Shown piece by piece: positions 33,199 to 45,590 of a stretch of DNA of 64,000 nt. Each line of letters opens with the position of its first letter. Position 1 is the first letter of the stretch. A model generated the notes under the pieces. The model worked only from the letters and a program-made list of their open reading frames with translations. It was not told the origin of the DNA and did not search any database. Origin of the DNA: Prosapia bicincta (lineage: Eukaryota > Arthropoda > Insecta > Hemiptera > Cercopidae); NCBI GenBank assembly GCA_036971475.1, contig JBAIZL010000005.1, positions 166,212,886 through 166,276,885 on the forward strand, in the 5' to 3' direction. A program made the translations under genes and the position numbers.

Positions 33199-33573
33199 AA
33201 CATGGCGAGTCGATTGGTTTGCTTGTAAATACAATGGAAGCGATACGACACTGGTGCTCCAAACGTTTCATTCTATCAACATGTGTTATTCATTGTGATT
33301 ATTCCATTTTAAGAAATGTTCCAATTTTTCAATTTAAAGCTTCTTAGATTTTTTTTATTAGATTGATTTTTACAGGGTCTAGTTGTTGTAGCTGATCTAA
33401 GACATTTTTCAATGATTGTTGTATTACTTTTATGAATCGTATCTATTATGAAAGGCTGTTATTCTTAATAAAAAATTAATTTGATTCAGCTAAAATTTAA
33501 GCTAGTTAAGGCAAATTTCTGTATGCATGGGTTTTAAGTTCATCTCTAAAATTAATCATAAAATTAAAATAGT

Positions 33574-33579
<6 letters not shown>

Positions 33580-33648
<69 letters not shown>
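33580..33648. repeat. (AT)n microsatellite
   Basis: About 70 bp of alternating TA with one interruption. Confidence 0.98.
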
Positions 33649-33653
<5 letters not shown>

Positions 33654-33911
33654 TTTTTTTTTGGTTTTTTTAACCCAGATTTTTAAAAGACAAAACTATT
33701 GTTACAAAATAAATTTAAGACCCTACTGGTGGTGGTAATAATTATAAAACCATCTAGAATATCATCTATTCAAACAATTCTATAAACAAAATGGGAAAAT
33801 TATTTAAATTTACGTGTGCTAGTTTTTACTAAAACAACAGCTTTTAATTACTTTGAGAATAAATAATTATATACAAAGAATTTAGAATTATGTTTGACAA
33901 CAAGGGGGAAG

Positions 33912-34472
33912 CAAGGACGGCTCAAAGGGAGGGGCAATTGCATCCCCTGAGAATTTTGGTACTATTTTTATTTTAGAAATATATTTTTCATATTCAGAAA
34001 ACATTTAAATCTATCCCAGTTTAGGCCTACTTATATACATGTATTCTTCATTTGACTTTTATTTTAAAGCAATTTATTTATGATAGATGTAGAAATTGAT
34101 CTGATAACATTGGTAGTTCCACCCAGCTTAAACAACACTGACATGTTTCCACTTGCGCACTAGTTCCATACCATCTCGGCTATACTAACAATCTGTGTAC
34201 TACGACTCCATGTCGTCTTTGTCAAACCAAGGCGTTTGATGAAATGATGGAAGTTATACAATATTTTGTATTATGTACAAAATAATAATTTTGTATCTAT
34301 GTAAATTCAGGTAAATGGATGTTTTGATAGGGAAAATGCCAAATTTACTGTGTTTTTTAAGTACAACAATAGCTTAAAATTTCATTTCCAGGCCTTTATT
34401 TTTGAAAGTTTTCCAGCCCATGTTGTCCTGCCATTGTGACACCTCCCAACATTCTATCCTAGAGCCACCCAG
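33912..34472 (+). mobile_element. MITE copy 1 (non-autonomous DNA transposon)
   Basis: Starts GGACGGCTCAAAGGGAGGGGC and ends CCTAGAGCCACCCAGGG, imperfect inverted ends. Shares its length with the inverted copy at 45591-46174, including AATTTAGGTACTATTTTT-, TAGTTCTACCCAGC- and AACATCCATTTACCTGAATT-like blocks. No coding content. Confidence 0.65.
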
Positions 34473-36535
34473 GGAAGACTTCTTTTTAGTTTTAAAGCAA
34501 CCAGGCAATATGACTAATTAAGGATAGTAAAGAATTGTGAGTATAGGTAGGGATATTAAACTCCATGGTAAAGGTTGTAGGGAAAATAAAATAACATCAC
34601 ATATACAGGTTGTTTATCTGAAATAGACTTCTTTGTCGGATTGTAAAGAGGTGTCTACCTGTACACTCCCTTGTAACAAAAAAATAAGGGAGGGTGTATA
34701 AAATTACATAAACCAAAGAAACGAATACTACTGTGCGATTACTCTACTACTAAGTACGATTCCAGAGTACTGTCATTTCCTATTAGGGGAAATTATGGCA
34801 TTACATCAACATGATCTCATACCTGAAGTAAACCTGCTCTCAACCAGGGTAAAAAGAGAAGTATACTTACTACCCGCAATAAGAAAAAAAAAATTTAATA
34901 ATACTAAAACATACCTTCTTAGTTGAAAATAGAACACATCTTCTAAAGAAAGGATATTCTTAAACATCATGTAGGCCTATATATGTGTTAATATTATTAC
35001 TTTTTTAACAGTAAAAATATAATAATTTTTCAATCAATAATTGGTTCTATCTGAACAAGGTGAAGAATACAATAGGTCTATTGTAACCTAGTAGACATGT
35101 TAGAAAGTTACAGCTATTATTAAGTGAAATTAATTTAGGAACATGATAAAGGAAGAGGGAACAGCTTGTGTGTTAACTACACACCCATGAGGTAAACTTA
35201 TTGGTTCATAGAGAGCAGTCTACCTACTATACACAAGATATCTCTTAATTATAAATAACTCTTAAGGGTTCAAAAATCTGTAATCAATAAACTAGATGCT
35301 TACAAATTTTAAAATATTTATAATCATTATCACCATCAAATTAAATTTTTGTATTGTTCCAGAATAAGGTCATATTACAAAAATTGCAGAGTTTTTGTAG
35401 ATTTTCACTACCTGAAGGATAATTGTTTACTGTATATACTTTATTAAAGTTTAACATATGCAGTGAAAATTAATCATTAGATGGAGAAAATCAAAAGATA
35501 AAAGCTTCTGGATAATGATTTTACTCCGTAAGAAGAAAAATCACACATTGACAAACTTATCAATTAGATTTTAATCCTTCATAATTATTTTAAGCTCTTC
35601 ACTTTGCTCAAATTCTTTACAACACAAAGTTTTTTAAAGTAAAATAAATATATAGTCTACACTGAAAATGACCATTACAAAAAATACATTCATTTTTATT
35701 TATATTTAAAAAAAGGAAAAATAGTTGTTTTTATAAGTTTTATTATGTAAGATGTTAATTATATAATGTATTCACTTAGTATCCAGCATTCTCGTTTAAT
35801 AATCAAGGGTTAAAAATATAGGTTACAAAGCCTAATTTATTTCAGATAATGACAATTTCAGATAAACACAATTTCATATAGAAATTCTAGGAAAGGTGTG
35901 TTTATTAATTAACTAGTTTTTGTAAACACAAACAAAAAAAAATATATGTATAGCACATATATCCCTTTATTGATATAACTGTTACTAGAGAAGTTAATCA
36001 AAATGCAGGATAATGGATGTAAGAAAATGAGGTTAATGTAGCTTTCTCTAGACAATGGGATGATTAGCTAAAAGCAAATTACAGCTGATTTCATGGTATA
36101 ATATGAAAACTACAAGGTATCGAAAAGAGCATAAAAATCATATACTACTTGAGATAAATAGACTTGAGATTATGGTCACTGTAATCCTGAATGATCATTG
36201 GTTAAAAATTATAGTTGGGTTTTCTTACTTAGAAAATAAGCTATAAGATATGAATCATTAAAGACTTTTAAAGAAACGTCTAGCTTGCGCAATCTAGAGC
36301 TTGAATAATAAACTCTTTAAAACCCTCTTAAAGAGAACTGTTTTTTGGAAGTACATTACACTTGATTCAAATTAGAAGCACAAATATAAATACTCTTTAT
36401 GCAGCATAATAATGTAATAAAATCAGACTGAGCATTTAGATTGCAAAAAATAGAAGAGGTGATTGAAATAACAATAAAATGACACTTGAGGTATTATAAT
36501 AGACTCTACTGTATTTCAACATAAACAGAAAAAAC
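34473..36535. other. AT-rich intergenic stretch
   Basis: Downstream of beat; no gene, RNA or element recognised. Confidence 0.5.
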
Positions 36536-36769
36536 TAAGTACTGTCCAATCCCGGTAGTCCGAAATAATAGATGTACAACTATTTCGGATTACTGGAATG
36601 TATTCGTATTATGTGTACTGTATATTTTAATGAGTCCTCCGGTGACAGATTTACAGATTTTTTTTAGAGAAAACACAATGTCCTTTATTTTTATTTTTAT
36701 CAATATTGTTCCACTGTCATCAGTTTGTGCTACAATGTAATATAAGAGACTTTTTCAATACTTTAATTC

Positions 36770-36905
36770 ATTGCGTTCGGTGAATCTTATTAATCACTTA
36801 AACATTAGTTTATGACTATCCGAACTTTAAATTTTGTAAATTTGTTAAAACTTACTGAGACAGAATGTTTTTGATCGCTATGTGGCGATCCTCATCAGTG
36901 TCTTC
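36770..36905 (-). repeat. PLE end with dead hammerhead (family B)
   Basis: GTTCGGTGAATCTTATTAAT through TAGTTTATGACTATCCGAAC to a hammerhead-like fold at 36858-36903. Inserted within the pogo element. Confidence 0.65.
36858..36903 (-). ncRNA. Hammerhead-like motif, core-mutated (family B)
   Basis: Same architecture as 38420-38465: stem I AGACA/TGTCT, CTGATGA, one extra base (G), stem II GATCGC/GCGATC. The GAA of the core reads AAA, so the essential G12 is lost and self-cleavage is unlikely. Confidence 0.6.
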
Positions 36906-36919
36906 TCACACGGGGAAAT

Positions 36920-37695
36920 GGACTACAAAATTCATTTTATTTTATGTTCTGTATAACATTTTGATCCATTGGCTGTATTAGTGGAGTACATTTGGGTGGC
37001 AGGAAGATTGTTGTGATATTAACGTCATCGCAAACTAATTCGTGTGGATGTGCAGGCTCATTGTCTACCACAATCAGTGCTTTTCAGTAATGTTCATAAA
37101 TCTGAGACGACTTCTTACTGATGGAACAAACTCATCATGGAACCATTAATTAAATAAAGCTTGATCCATCTAGCCATTTTCTGTCCTTTGTATAAAAGTA
37201 ACATGGAACAATCTTTGAGAGCTCTTGGTTTCTGTGATTTTTCCAATGAGCTGTAGACGTAATTTGTGGCTTCCAGAGCTGTTTGAGCAAGGCATAAATG
37301 TTAATCGATCTTTGCTCATTTTTCACCCTGCTGCATAGTCTTCATACTTGTGAATGGAAATTTTCTTTGGCAAATCTTTAAAAAATAACTCACTTTCATC
37401 TGCACTGTAAACCTGATCAGAACATAAATTTAATTCACTAACGTTTTCCAGAAATTGTTGATAGAATGGTTCTATAGCATCCGGATTATTAGACAATTTT
37501 TCTCCCGTGATAGAAAGGAACCAAACTCCATTACTCTTTTGGAAATTATCAAGCCAATAATCGTTCCTTGTTGGGGTAGAATTCAGAAAAAAATCTTCCC
37601 TTTCCCTACAAATTTTAGCAGGTACCCTAGCATCATGTTGTTTTAGAATGTTGCACGTATCTGACAACAAAAGTGTTTTCTTTTAGAAGACGCCA
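36920..37695 (-). pseudogene. pogo/Jerky-type transposase pseudogene
   Basis: Begins ATGGCGTCTTCTAAAAGAAA at 37695; a 1-base change then shifts the frame into the 115-codon ORF 37323-37670. Recognisable blocks: LSDTCNILKQHD (N-terminal helix-turn-helix region), GVWFLSITGEKLS, QVYSADESELFFKDLPKK (first catalytic Asp), then beyond the ORF in broken frames [12 protein letters not shown] (second Asp) and [16 protein letters not shown]. Large internal deletions and stops; inactive. Confidence 0.75.
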
Positions 37696-38086
37696 TTATG
37701 AAAATTAAAGTTTAACACACGGCAATGACAAAATGATTCTACCATCTGCTTGGCATAAACATTGAAACTGAACAGCTGTAGGCTGCATAATCAAAAGGGA
37801 TCGATACACTGAGGTCATAGCATAGCAAACAAAACATTGTTGCCGTTCTTCTTTGAACCTCTCTTATAGCCATTTATTTTTTTCTCGTTTTCATATTTTT
37901 TTAAATCGTTTTGTGGGAGTTTTGAATGACCGGAATTCAGAATATTGGGATTGGTCTATATATCAATAACAAACTGTGAATTATCTGAACTGCTACAAAT
38001 ACTTGTATTAAAAAAGGCTACCAGGTGATTGAAAAACTAGAGTTACTGCTTCTGTTAACTAATTTTTTAATTGCCTTACATTTTAT

Positions 38087-38392
38087 GTGGGACATTTTAA
38101 TGACAACGTAAGTTGTAAATTAATCACTTTACAAAGAGTCGAGGAACACAAACAGAACACCAACTCAACATTTTACAATCACATAAAAAATACAGGACAA
38201 AAATACAAAGGCATTTACCATAACCTAGAAATCTTACACATCAACAAAAAAGGACCACATCTACACACACTAGAACAATATGAAATTTACAGACACACAA
38301 ATACACAAAGTACAATCATATTAAACGAACAAACACAATACAAATCACACATACTATTTGATACTTTTGAAAACCTCCCTTTAAAACCGTAA
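38087..38392 (+). pseudogene. PLE endonuclease C-terminal fragment (family B)
   Basis: 101 codons with the EN-tail pattern: NHIKNTGQKYKGIYHNLEIL, HTLEQYEIYRHTNTQSTIIL, NEQTQYKSHILFDTF. The GIY-YIG residues lie upstream and are lost or unrecognisable. Confidence 0.7.
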
Positions 38393-38419
38393 CCGCTTAA
38401 CCCAACATCTTCATGCAGA

Positions 38420-38465
38420 AGACACTGATGAAGATCGCCACAGAGCGATCGAAAACATTTTGTCT
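38420..38465 (+). ncRNA. Hammerhead ribozyme fold, core intact (family B)
   Basis: 46 nt: stem I AGACA/TGTCT (5 bp), CTGATGA box (38425-38431), one extra A, stem II GATCGC/GCGATC (6 perfect bp, loop CACAGA), GAA box (38451-38453), a minimal stem III AA/TT, cleavage-site T and the closing stem I strand. Short stem III is typical of PLE hammerheads. It lies directly after the EN ORF, the known position for these ribozymes. The extra base after the first box may reduce activity. Confidence 0.7.
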
Positions 38466-38879
38466 CAGTAAGTTTTCACAAACTAATAAAATTTAAAGTT
38501 CGAATAATCATAACTAATGAATGAATAATTATGATTTATAGAACGTAATAGACTACAAAATTCAAGTGTAAATTGTAAAGTTTTGCCAAAATGTTGAAAT
38601 CATTTGTCCAAGCTAAAAAATTTCTGACAATGAATCTGTTTTTCTTAGCATATGTTAGGTGCACTTCCAGCCTGTGTAAGTTATAAGCTTTTTTTCAAGA
38701 TATATCATTATATTCTTCACTAACAGTATCATGAACAAAATCAAGGAAATGGTTATCTTTGACATTTAAGGAGCGCATTTGTAAAATAAATAAAATAAAA
38801 TCAGGGCAAAAACAAAAAAAAAATAATTTACAATATTTAAACAATATAAACTTGCCTTTTAACAAACAGTAAGCCAAAT

Positions 38880-39030
38880 TATTACTTTTTGTAAATTACA
38901 TGTTCTAGGTGGTGTCCTTTTTAGTGTATGTATTTTTCCAATCTGCTGCTCATTTTCCATATCTGCGACATCTCAGCTGGGATATTAAGAACTTCAGCTT
39001 TAACTCTTTGTTTTAATTCAATCAATTTCC
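38880..39030 (-). pseudogene. Transposase C-terminal scrap (Tc1/IS630-like)
   Basis: The minus strand reads IELKQRVKAEVLNIPAEMSQ, then a short variable stretch, then EKYIH-stop-KGHHLEHVIYK. It resembles the C-terminus seen at 60930-61100. No catalytic part was found upstream. Confidence 0.45.
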
Positions 39031-40022
39031 TTCGTGGACTTCACTAAGCCATACTTTCAGAATTTTCTTACAAGGAAAAATTATAAACATATAAATTTTG
39101 AGTGTTCTTTGGGCTCCTGGTCCTGGAATATATCCAAATCTTGTGACACCATTACCATACAATTCACGCTGTGCAGAGTGCCAAATCACACGATCCTACA
39201 GTAACCATGTTTCAAGTTATGAGGTACTGATCAATTTAGGTGCAGCAAAAGATAGTAACATAACATGCCCATCTGAAGTCACTATGGTCCTGCCTTCATT
39301 TACAAAATAGTAGGGAACAATGACCAGGACACGAAACTGCATACTTTACTGTAAAGAGTATTTATAATCATGTCTAAAGTTCTTGTTTGCCTAAACACAA
39401 AGTTTCTGCTTATTTATATAACTTATAAGATGAAAAGAAACCTAATCAATATCCCACAGCTTATCCAAAAAATGTAAATTTTTTTTCTATAATTGGCTAA
39501 ATTTGCTGACAAATTGTAATTGCAACTAGACATCCTCTTGTTCAGTTGTGCACAATCTGAATCTTGTATGGATGGAATTTAAAATGGAAATGGGAAATTT
39601 TGTGAGCACTCTTTCAAGACACTCAAAAAGTAGTGTCATTTTACTTATGAAATGAAAGATGTTATTTTACTACAACATGTAAAGCTTCAATTTTCTTATA
39701 AATACAAGCTGTTTTTAGTCATCTTTGTGGTTTCTTTTTTAAAGCAGATCCTGGCTCTTTAAAGTTTTCACCATGTGTTTTGAAGAAATGCAACAATAAT
39801 GGTTTAAGATGAAAGGTTTAAAACTACCTCTGTGCGCACTCCATACTATCATTGTTTTTGTAAAACATTTTTATCTTGAAAGCATGCTGCTGATTGTTCG
39901 CCTGCTCCATCACTACCAAATCCTATGATTGTTCAAAGCTTAAGGTCACTTTTTTATAGTGAAGCCACCTCTACATTGCTACCACTTTGTATTTCAAAAG
40001 TTCCTGTTCCTATCTGACCTTG

Positions 40023-40088
<66 letters not shown>

Positions 40089-41464
40089 TGAATTTCTTTT
40101 TACTTAAAAATTATATTAGTAAATATTAAAATTGGACTCAAATATTGCAAATTATAAACCCTGACTAACTTAAAACACAAACCAATATATTAAAACAAAA
40201 AAATAAAATTTAAATCTAACTGTGGTAAATATACAAAATTCTATGTTTGGTTAAAATATTGAATGAAGCTAATAAAGAAATAGAAGCTTGACAGTATTGC
40301 ATGAAATCAATTTTAAAGCTTAATTTACATGAGAAAATATACAGATTTTTTAAATTCTGGCTACTAACTGAAATATAAAACTCCAATTATTGGGAAAACT
40401 TTATTTCATATAAAATGTTTATATAGTCTCTATAAAAGATAATCATAGAGAAATAGGTCTAAAACCTATTTTAAATACAAGAATTTGGATACCGTTTCTA
40501 AAAATAATAATTTTTATTTTACTACTTTTTTACATAAAATTATAAGTATAGTATTAAAAGTTGTTTATCCTTGTAGTGTTAAAAATTTAGCATTAATATA
40601 AATTGCCTACACAATGTAACCCAGAAATATAACTGTAAAAGCTCTTTGATAAAAAATTCATATACAGTAGAACTTCATCCTAATGGATCTTATTAAACCA
40701 TATGTCATTTATAACCAGGTGCTATAAACCTATAACCTATTACAGTCCCTATTTAACCTGATGTTACTTTTAATAGATTGTGGTTTTGGAAATAGATCAC
40801 ACTATCTGCCAGCTACATAAAAGAGATGCCCCATATCCCACACCTACACAGCTGCTGACCTGGTCCTTTCTATTTTCCCCGTGGGTAATTCCCCCTGAAA
40901 ATAATACAAAATGACTGTAATTAGTGTAGGCATAAAAATTAGAACACCCAACAAATAATCAAAAAGATTTACATCATTTCCTTACCAAAAAGTCACTGGC
41001 TTTAAAATCAACTATAACAGGATTTGTTTCTCACTATTTTTATAAGTAATTCCAATGATTACTTATGCCCTTTTTATGCCATATTGATTTTAAATTTTAT
41101 CATTTTTCAATTACAGTTTTTCTTCATTTTATTTGCAATTCAATCATTGTAATAATTAGACACCTTTTGGCTTTATAACAAATATTCATTAAAATAGACA
41201 ACCCTCAGCCTCGATTGATCTGTTGTAATGACGTTCTACTGTATTCAAAAGTACGATATATTTAAAAAATTGATATAGTTTAAAAGGATTGATATTTTTG
41301 AAAAAATTAATACCAAACAGCACCTTGACAGGCTCTTTTAATTAAACATAGAGCAGTTAATTCCTACTGATTAACTTGATATTGTCCTTAGTCAAATTAA
41401 TCACTGCAATTCGAGTAATTTCACTGTGACTGTTTTGTGATCATATTTTATGTTTAATAATAAC
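39031..41464. other. AT-rich intergenic stretch
   Basis: No supportable gene. Contains an (AT)n microsatellite at 40026-40087. An open frame at 39098-39310 has no recognisable domain. Confidence 0.5.
40026..40087. repeat. (AT)n microsatellite
   Basis: About 62 bp of alternating TA. Confidence 0.98.
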
Positions 41465-41745
41465 AAGAAATCGCCACATAGCAATCAAAAACTTTCTGTC
41501 TCATTAAGTTTTTACAAATTTACAAAAAAATTTAACGTTTGGATAGTCATAAACTAATGTTAAAGTACAATTATTCTTTGAGCTTAGCTTGTGAAGTTAT
41601 GTTAAAACAAATAAAAACATACACAAAACTCACAAATTAATCATTTATTGACTCATACGCGTTTCAATGACAAAGTCATCATCATCAGTGAGTGTTACTA
41701 CTACAAACTTTAACTTACAACTAGGATGGAAGTAAGGTTACAATT
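41465..41745. repeat. Two abutting PLE ends (families B and F)
   Basis: 41465-41575: the 3' half of the family B hammerhead (ATCGCCACATAGC..., degraded) and the B end. 41575-41745: the family F end in opposite orientation, with an intact hammerhead fold. Confidence 0.62.
41651..41693 (-). ncRNA. Hammerhead ribozyme fold, core intact (family F)
   Basis: 43 nt on the minus strand: stem I ACTCA/TGAGT, CTGATGA, extra T, stem II GATGAC-TTT-GTCATT (5 Watson-Crick pairs plus a wobble), GAA, stem III AC-GC-GT, cleavage-site A. The same core is at 21910-21952, about 20 kb away. Confidence 0.7.
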
Positions 41746-42220
41746 TCATATTTATACAGTAGGCGTTGCCACACCCACTTGTGAAAACAACAGTTATTAA
41801 CCCTACTTTAAACATGATACCAATAAAAGTATTTCATTAACAATTGAAATTTTGTACACAATATATATGTAAGGAGAGTGTGAGCTAATAAAAGGAACTG
41901 AATAATTGTGGTAACTATCATACAATAAAAATAAAAATGTAAATATTAGTACATATATCGATCAAAAATATCACCAATATTTCAAAAACAAATTATACAT
42001 AGGGATGTAAAATGTCTTAAGAAACATAGAAAAAAAATTACAAATTTTAAAAACAAGACAAAAATAACCTAATTTTACAACACACCCCAAACTTTATGCC
42101 ACAAATGTTCCTTTATAAAACAACAATATGTTATAAATAAGTACATTACAAATTAAGTACAAAGTATCCAGTCAATATTGATTTGCTTATAAAATAACTA
42201 ATAAATAATAAATAAAATAA

Positions 42221-42425
42221 CTTACACTTTTTTAAAAAATGTTTTAACTTGCCTATAGTAGCACTTACTTTGCTTGTTGAGGACGGCCATTTCAGGAGAT
42301 GTGTGCTTGCTGAAACGGCCGTCCTCAACAAGCAAAGTAAGTGCTACTATAGGCAAGTTAAAACATTTTTTAAAAAAGTGTAAGTGATTACTAGTAGCTC
42401 ACGCGAAGATGGAATCAACAAATGT
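42221..42425. repeat. 75-bp-arm palindrome of PLE family A ends
   Basis: Arms 42221-42295 and 42310-42384 pair along 75 nt with one mismatch around a 14-nt loop. The right side continues to the family A terminus GAAGATGGAATCAACAA (42407-42423). No coding content. The GAAAC-GGCC-GTC-CTCAAC part resembles the 3' half of a hammerhead. Confidence 0.8.
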
Positions 42426-44480
42426 AAATAAAATAATTAAGGGAATTGACCTTCATCTTAATCTAAATTATTGTTTTGTAACACACAAGATAGAGGTAAC
42501 TATACCAAACTTCTATTAGTATTTATTAGCTTCTATTAATACTCTTGAATTTTTTAGTCCATTATGTTCAGTAAAACTTCATTAATAAAGTTAATTTTTT
42601 GGTTAGTAACCAAAGATATCCTAATCAGATATTTTGTTGCAATATTGTAATATAGTATAACATAGTGCCCTGTTTTATAAATTCACTTTTATGTAATAAA
42701 GTTGCGTGAGTGGGTGTGTGTTTATGTACTTTTTCAAAATTGTATGTTTCTTCAAAACCAAGTTTTATTATTTTCTCCATTTTCTTGATGATTTTCTACT
42801 TGGCGTGATTTTTTTTACAAAAACATTCATATTAATAAATTTCTATATGATTTCAAAGTTGAAACCTCCAAAACACTACTTGAATTAAGGCATGTTTTTA
42901 TACAAATTAACATCTCCACTAGATTCTGTAAATTTATATCTATATGAGTCTGTAAAGACTCATACCTATAAATTTCTATATATTTTCAAAGTTGTAGAAC
43001 GCTCTTTGGATTTGGTAGTACATTACTAGGTCAACTAGAAGGGTTTTAATACAAAATAACCCCTTTACCAACTTTGTTCTCAATATAAAAATTTATATAA
43101 ATTTTCAATGTTGCAAAGTAATTTTTTAATGGCATTATATAAAATATTTATGACGATAAATTTTAAATGTTAATGTGATTTTTAAATAGATTATAACAAG
43201 ATTTCTTGCTGTCTTCAATATGTTTAGTATAGTTGTTTCTGATGTAGTATTTTATTTCAAAAGACAGAAAACCTTATTAAATAAAAAACTTTACAGCAAT
43301 AAATATTAAAATAATTCACTCAAAACCTCTCTACAAACTATTGTTTAATACATACAGATTAATTTTGATGATGAAGTTGCCTTCATCAGTCACTGGCCAC
43401 TACACCCAATCACTGATTAGGCAAAAATAGTCTGTATGTATTAATAAACTAGTGTTTAGTGAGATTTTTAGTGAACTCTTTTAATTTACTGTTTTGAATA
43501 GTTCTTACTAGCTAAGCTCTAATTAAACTTTATATTAAAACAATTTTAATTTCAAATATTTAACATTTTCCGAATTTAATTCTATTTTCTTCTTTAGTAT
43601 GAAATTGTTTTCCATGTGTAAAAAAATAATGAGAAATTTTAACCAAATAAAAAGATGTATCAACCATGGAAGTCAACCACTTCAACACTACTAAGCACAC
43701 AACTGATAATAACAGACTGAAACAAGTTATTCCAGAATTACTTTATAAGGTCCAATTAAAAAAAAAAAATAACACTACTAACTTATTAAATAAATTAAAA
43801 TACTAAATTTGAGTTTGAGGTATTATTTAAGATAAGGAAATAAAAATTATCTTCAATCTATAAGGAATGGCAAAACGTTTATCATTTATTTAAGTAACTA
43901 AACAATTCAAAAAAATTACCTAAATAAATTACAAACAAATTATTTGGTATTTTTAAAACTTATATTACAAGATCATTATTTCTATTGGCTTTATTGAATG
44001 TTCTATCAAAGGTAATTTATTTTAAAAAACTCAATTGTTGTAACGAAGCGCTTATAAATCGTATTTTTCTGTGTGTTGTGTATATATATAACAAGTGTAT
44101 ATTATTCATTAATCTATTGTAATGTTTTTGAATCTTTCAATATATATGTGTAAATAAATATTTTAAAATTATTTGTCTTTTTTCTTAAACCTATACATTG
44201 CATGCAGGTGTTTCCATATTGATGATGCTGTAGTTTCCAGTATATGTCACTTTTTAGTGATAGGTGGCAATTCCTAAACTAGACATCATCTGAATTGGTT
44301 TGCACCTCTTGTTATGGTTTGTATGTCAGTGTTTCTTAACTGTCCTCACCACATTATTTTTATTTTCTTGCAGAGAATTAATCCCATTACCACCAAAAAG
44401 AAGAAAATAATGTTCTGTATAAAACTAAAAATCAAATTAAATTTATTTAATTCCAATTTTAAGTAGTTTATACTTAAACA
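42426..44480. other. AT-rich intergenic stretch with a small inverted repeat
   Basis: An inverted repeat of about 180 bp at 43310-43490 (AATACATACAGATT ... GTCTGTATGTATT, with GATGATGAAG/CTTCATCA) is like other PLE end pairs here but has no clear ribozyme core. Otherwise nothing. Confidence 0.45.
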
Positions 44481-44494
44481 CTTGGGATACTTGG

Positions 44495-44705
44495 ACATGT
44501 ATTAATATGTGACACTTGCCTATTGTAACACTTTTTTGTCTAATGAAGATGATCATTTAGGAGGATGTGTTCCACTGTCAATACAGACCGTTACTGAAAC
44601 TCAAGGCGATTAAGGTCTAAGTTGACAATAAGAAACATCTCCTAAAATAGCTGTTCTTGTAAAATAAAAAAGTAAGTGTTATTATAGGCAAGTGTCAGGC
44701 AATAA
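44495..44705. repeat. Decayed palindrome related to PLE family A end
   Basis: GACACTTGCCTATTGTAACAC on the left is matched inverted by GTGTTATTATAGGCAAGTGTC on the right. The interior shares AAGTTGACAA and AACATCTCC-type blocks with 24300-24350. Confidence 0.55.
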
Positions 44706-45349
44706 TGTATGTCCTGGTGTTAAAGTGAAAATCAAGACAATGGTGCTTTTGGGAAATAGAAAAACGTAGAATGTCTTTGGAGAAAACAATAGTACCTTCA
44801 GAAGAGTATCTTCAGATGTTAACCACAGAGGCCAATCACTTTTTGTAGTCATATGACATTGACTGGGCAGTTACAAGTAGCTGAAATTACATATTGGAAT
44901 AACTGTGGTCATGTGTTTTTTTTTAATTAGTACATTTCAGGCAATATTATCATTATTTATAAGTCACAATCATATATATCGCCTTATAATCAAATGTATA
45001 TAATCATTTGTGAAATCTAAATACAAAAACATATAATATGAAAGTCATAAGACATTGTTTTATATAACTAATATCAAATTCGGAAACTTTATATCTTTAT
45101 CAAGTTTTCATACTACATATACTTTACTTGGTTGATTTGTATTATAAATCTACCTTTTGCACATTAAAAGTAATACCTTTTTATACGAAAAATCAGCAAA
45201 CTTACCCAATTTAAAATTTACAAAGTAAACTTTTATAAAATGCTTTTACTAGGTTTATAGCATATCAAAGACTTTTTAAACTCAATGAACTACATAAGTC
45301 TGTCAGGGTAAGGCATTCTAAGCAATTAAATTAAACATTTGCAATTGTT

Positions 45350-45535
45350 GGGTTGTACATATTGAGGTTTTTTTAATAAAACTCATTTATCAATTTACTT
45401 GGCAAAAAACACAATTTTTTAGCAGACTTGTTTCACAATTCCACTGACCAAGTTCAAAACGTTTCTGCTGAAAAATATCAATAAGAAGTGGCTTTTGCTA
45501 AGTCAATTAATAAATAAGTGTATATGTATTTTCAA
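45350..45535. repeat. PLE-like terminal inverted repeat (family D)
   Basis: TTGGGTTGTACATATTGAGG, then TTACTTGGCAAAAAACAC...AGCAGACTTGTTTC on one side and AAACGTTTCTGCTG...AAGTGGCTTTTGCTAAGT on the other. Inverted halves without coding content. Confidence 0.55.
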
Positions 45536-45590
45536 CTGTTTCTAGAGTACAAATATAATTATATTTTATGTTCAACTAAACATCCAAAGC

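Larger units (their letters stand above)
36540..37958 (-). mobile_element. Decayed pogo/Tigger-type DNA transposon
   Basis: The left end TGTCCAATCCCGGTAGTCCG and the right end (complement) AGACCAATCCCAATATTCTG are imperfect inverted repeats flanked by TA, the pogo target. Near the left end a subterminal inverted copy (CGGATTACTGG) occurs. Between them is a broken pogo transposase. A PLE family B fragment (36770-36905) lies inside, so it landed later. Confidence 0.68.
38087..38530 (+). mobile_element. Penelope-like element fragment (family B), 3' part
   Basis: An EN-tail ORF, an intact-looking hammerhead fold, and the family B end (TCAGTAAGTTTTCACAAACT ... AAATTTAAAGTTCG) in order on the + strand. 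5' truncated before the GIY-YIG core. Confidence 0.72.

Noticed and set aside
39098..39310. 70-codon plus-strand ORF
   Set aside because: No domain recognised; adjacent to a transposase scrap, probably chance.
43330..43420. Possible hammerhead on the minus strand (CTGATGAAGG...)
   Set aside because: The stem formed uses the core bases themselves and no GAA box is positioned after it.
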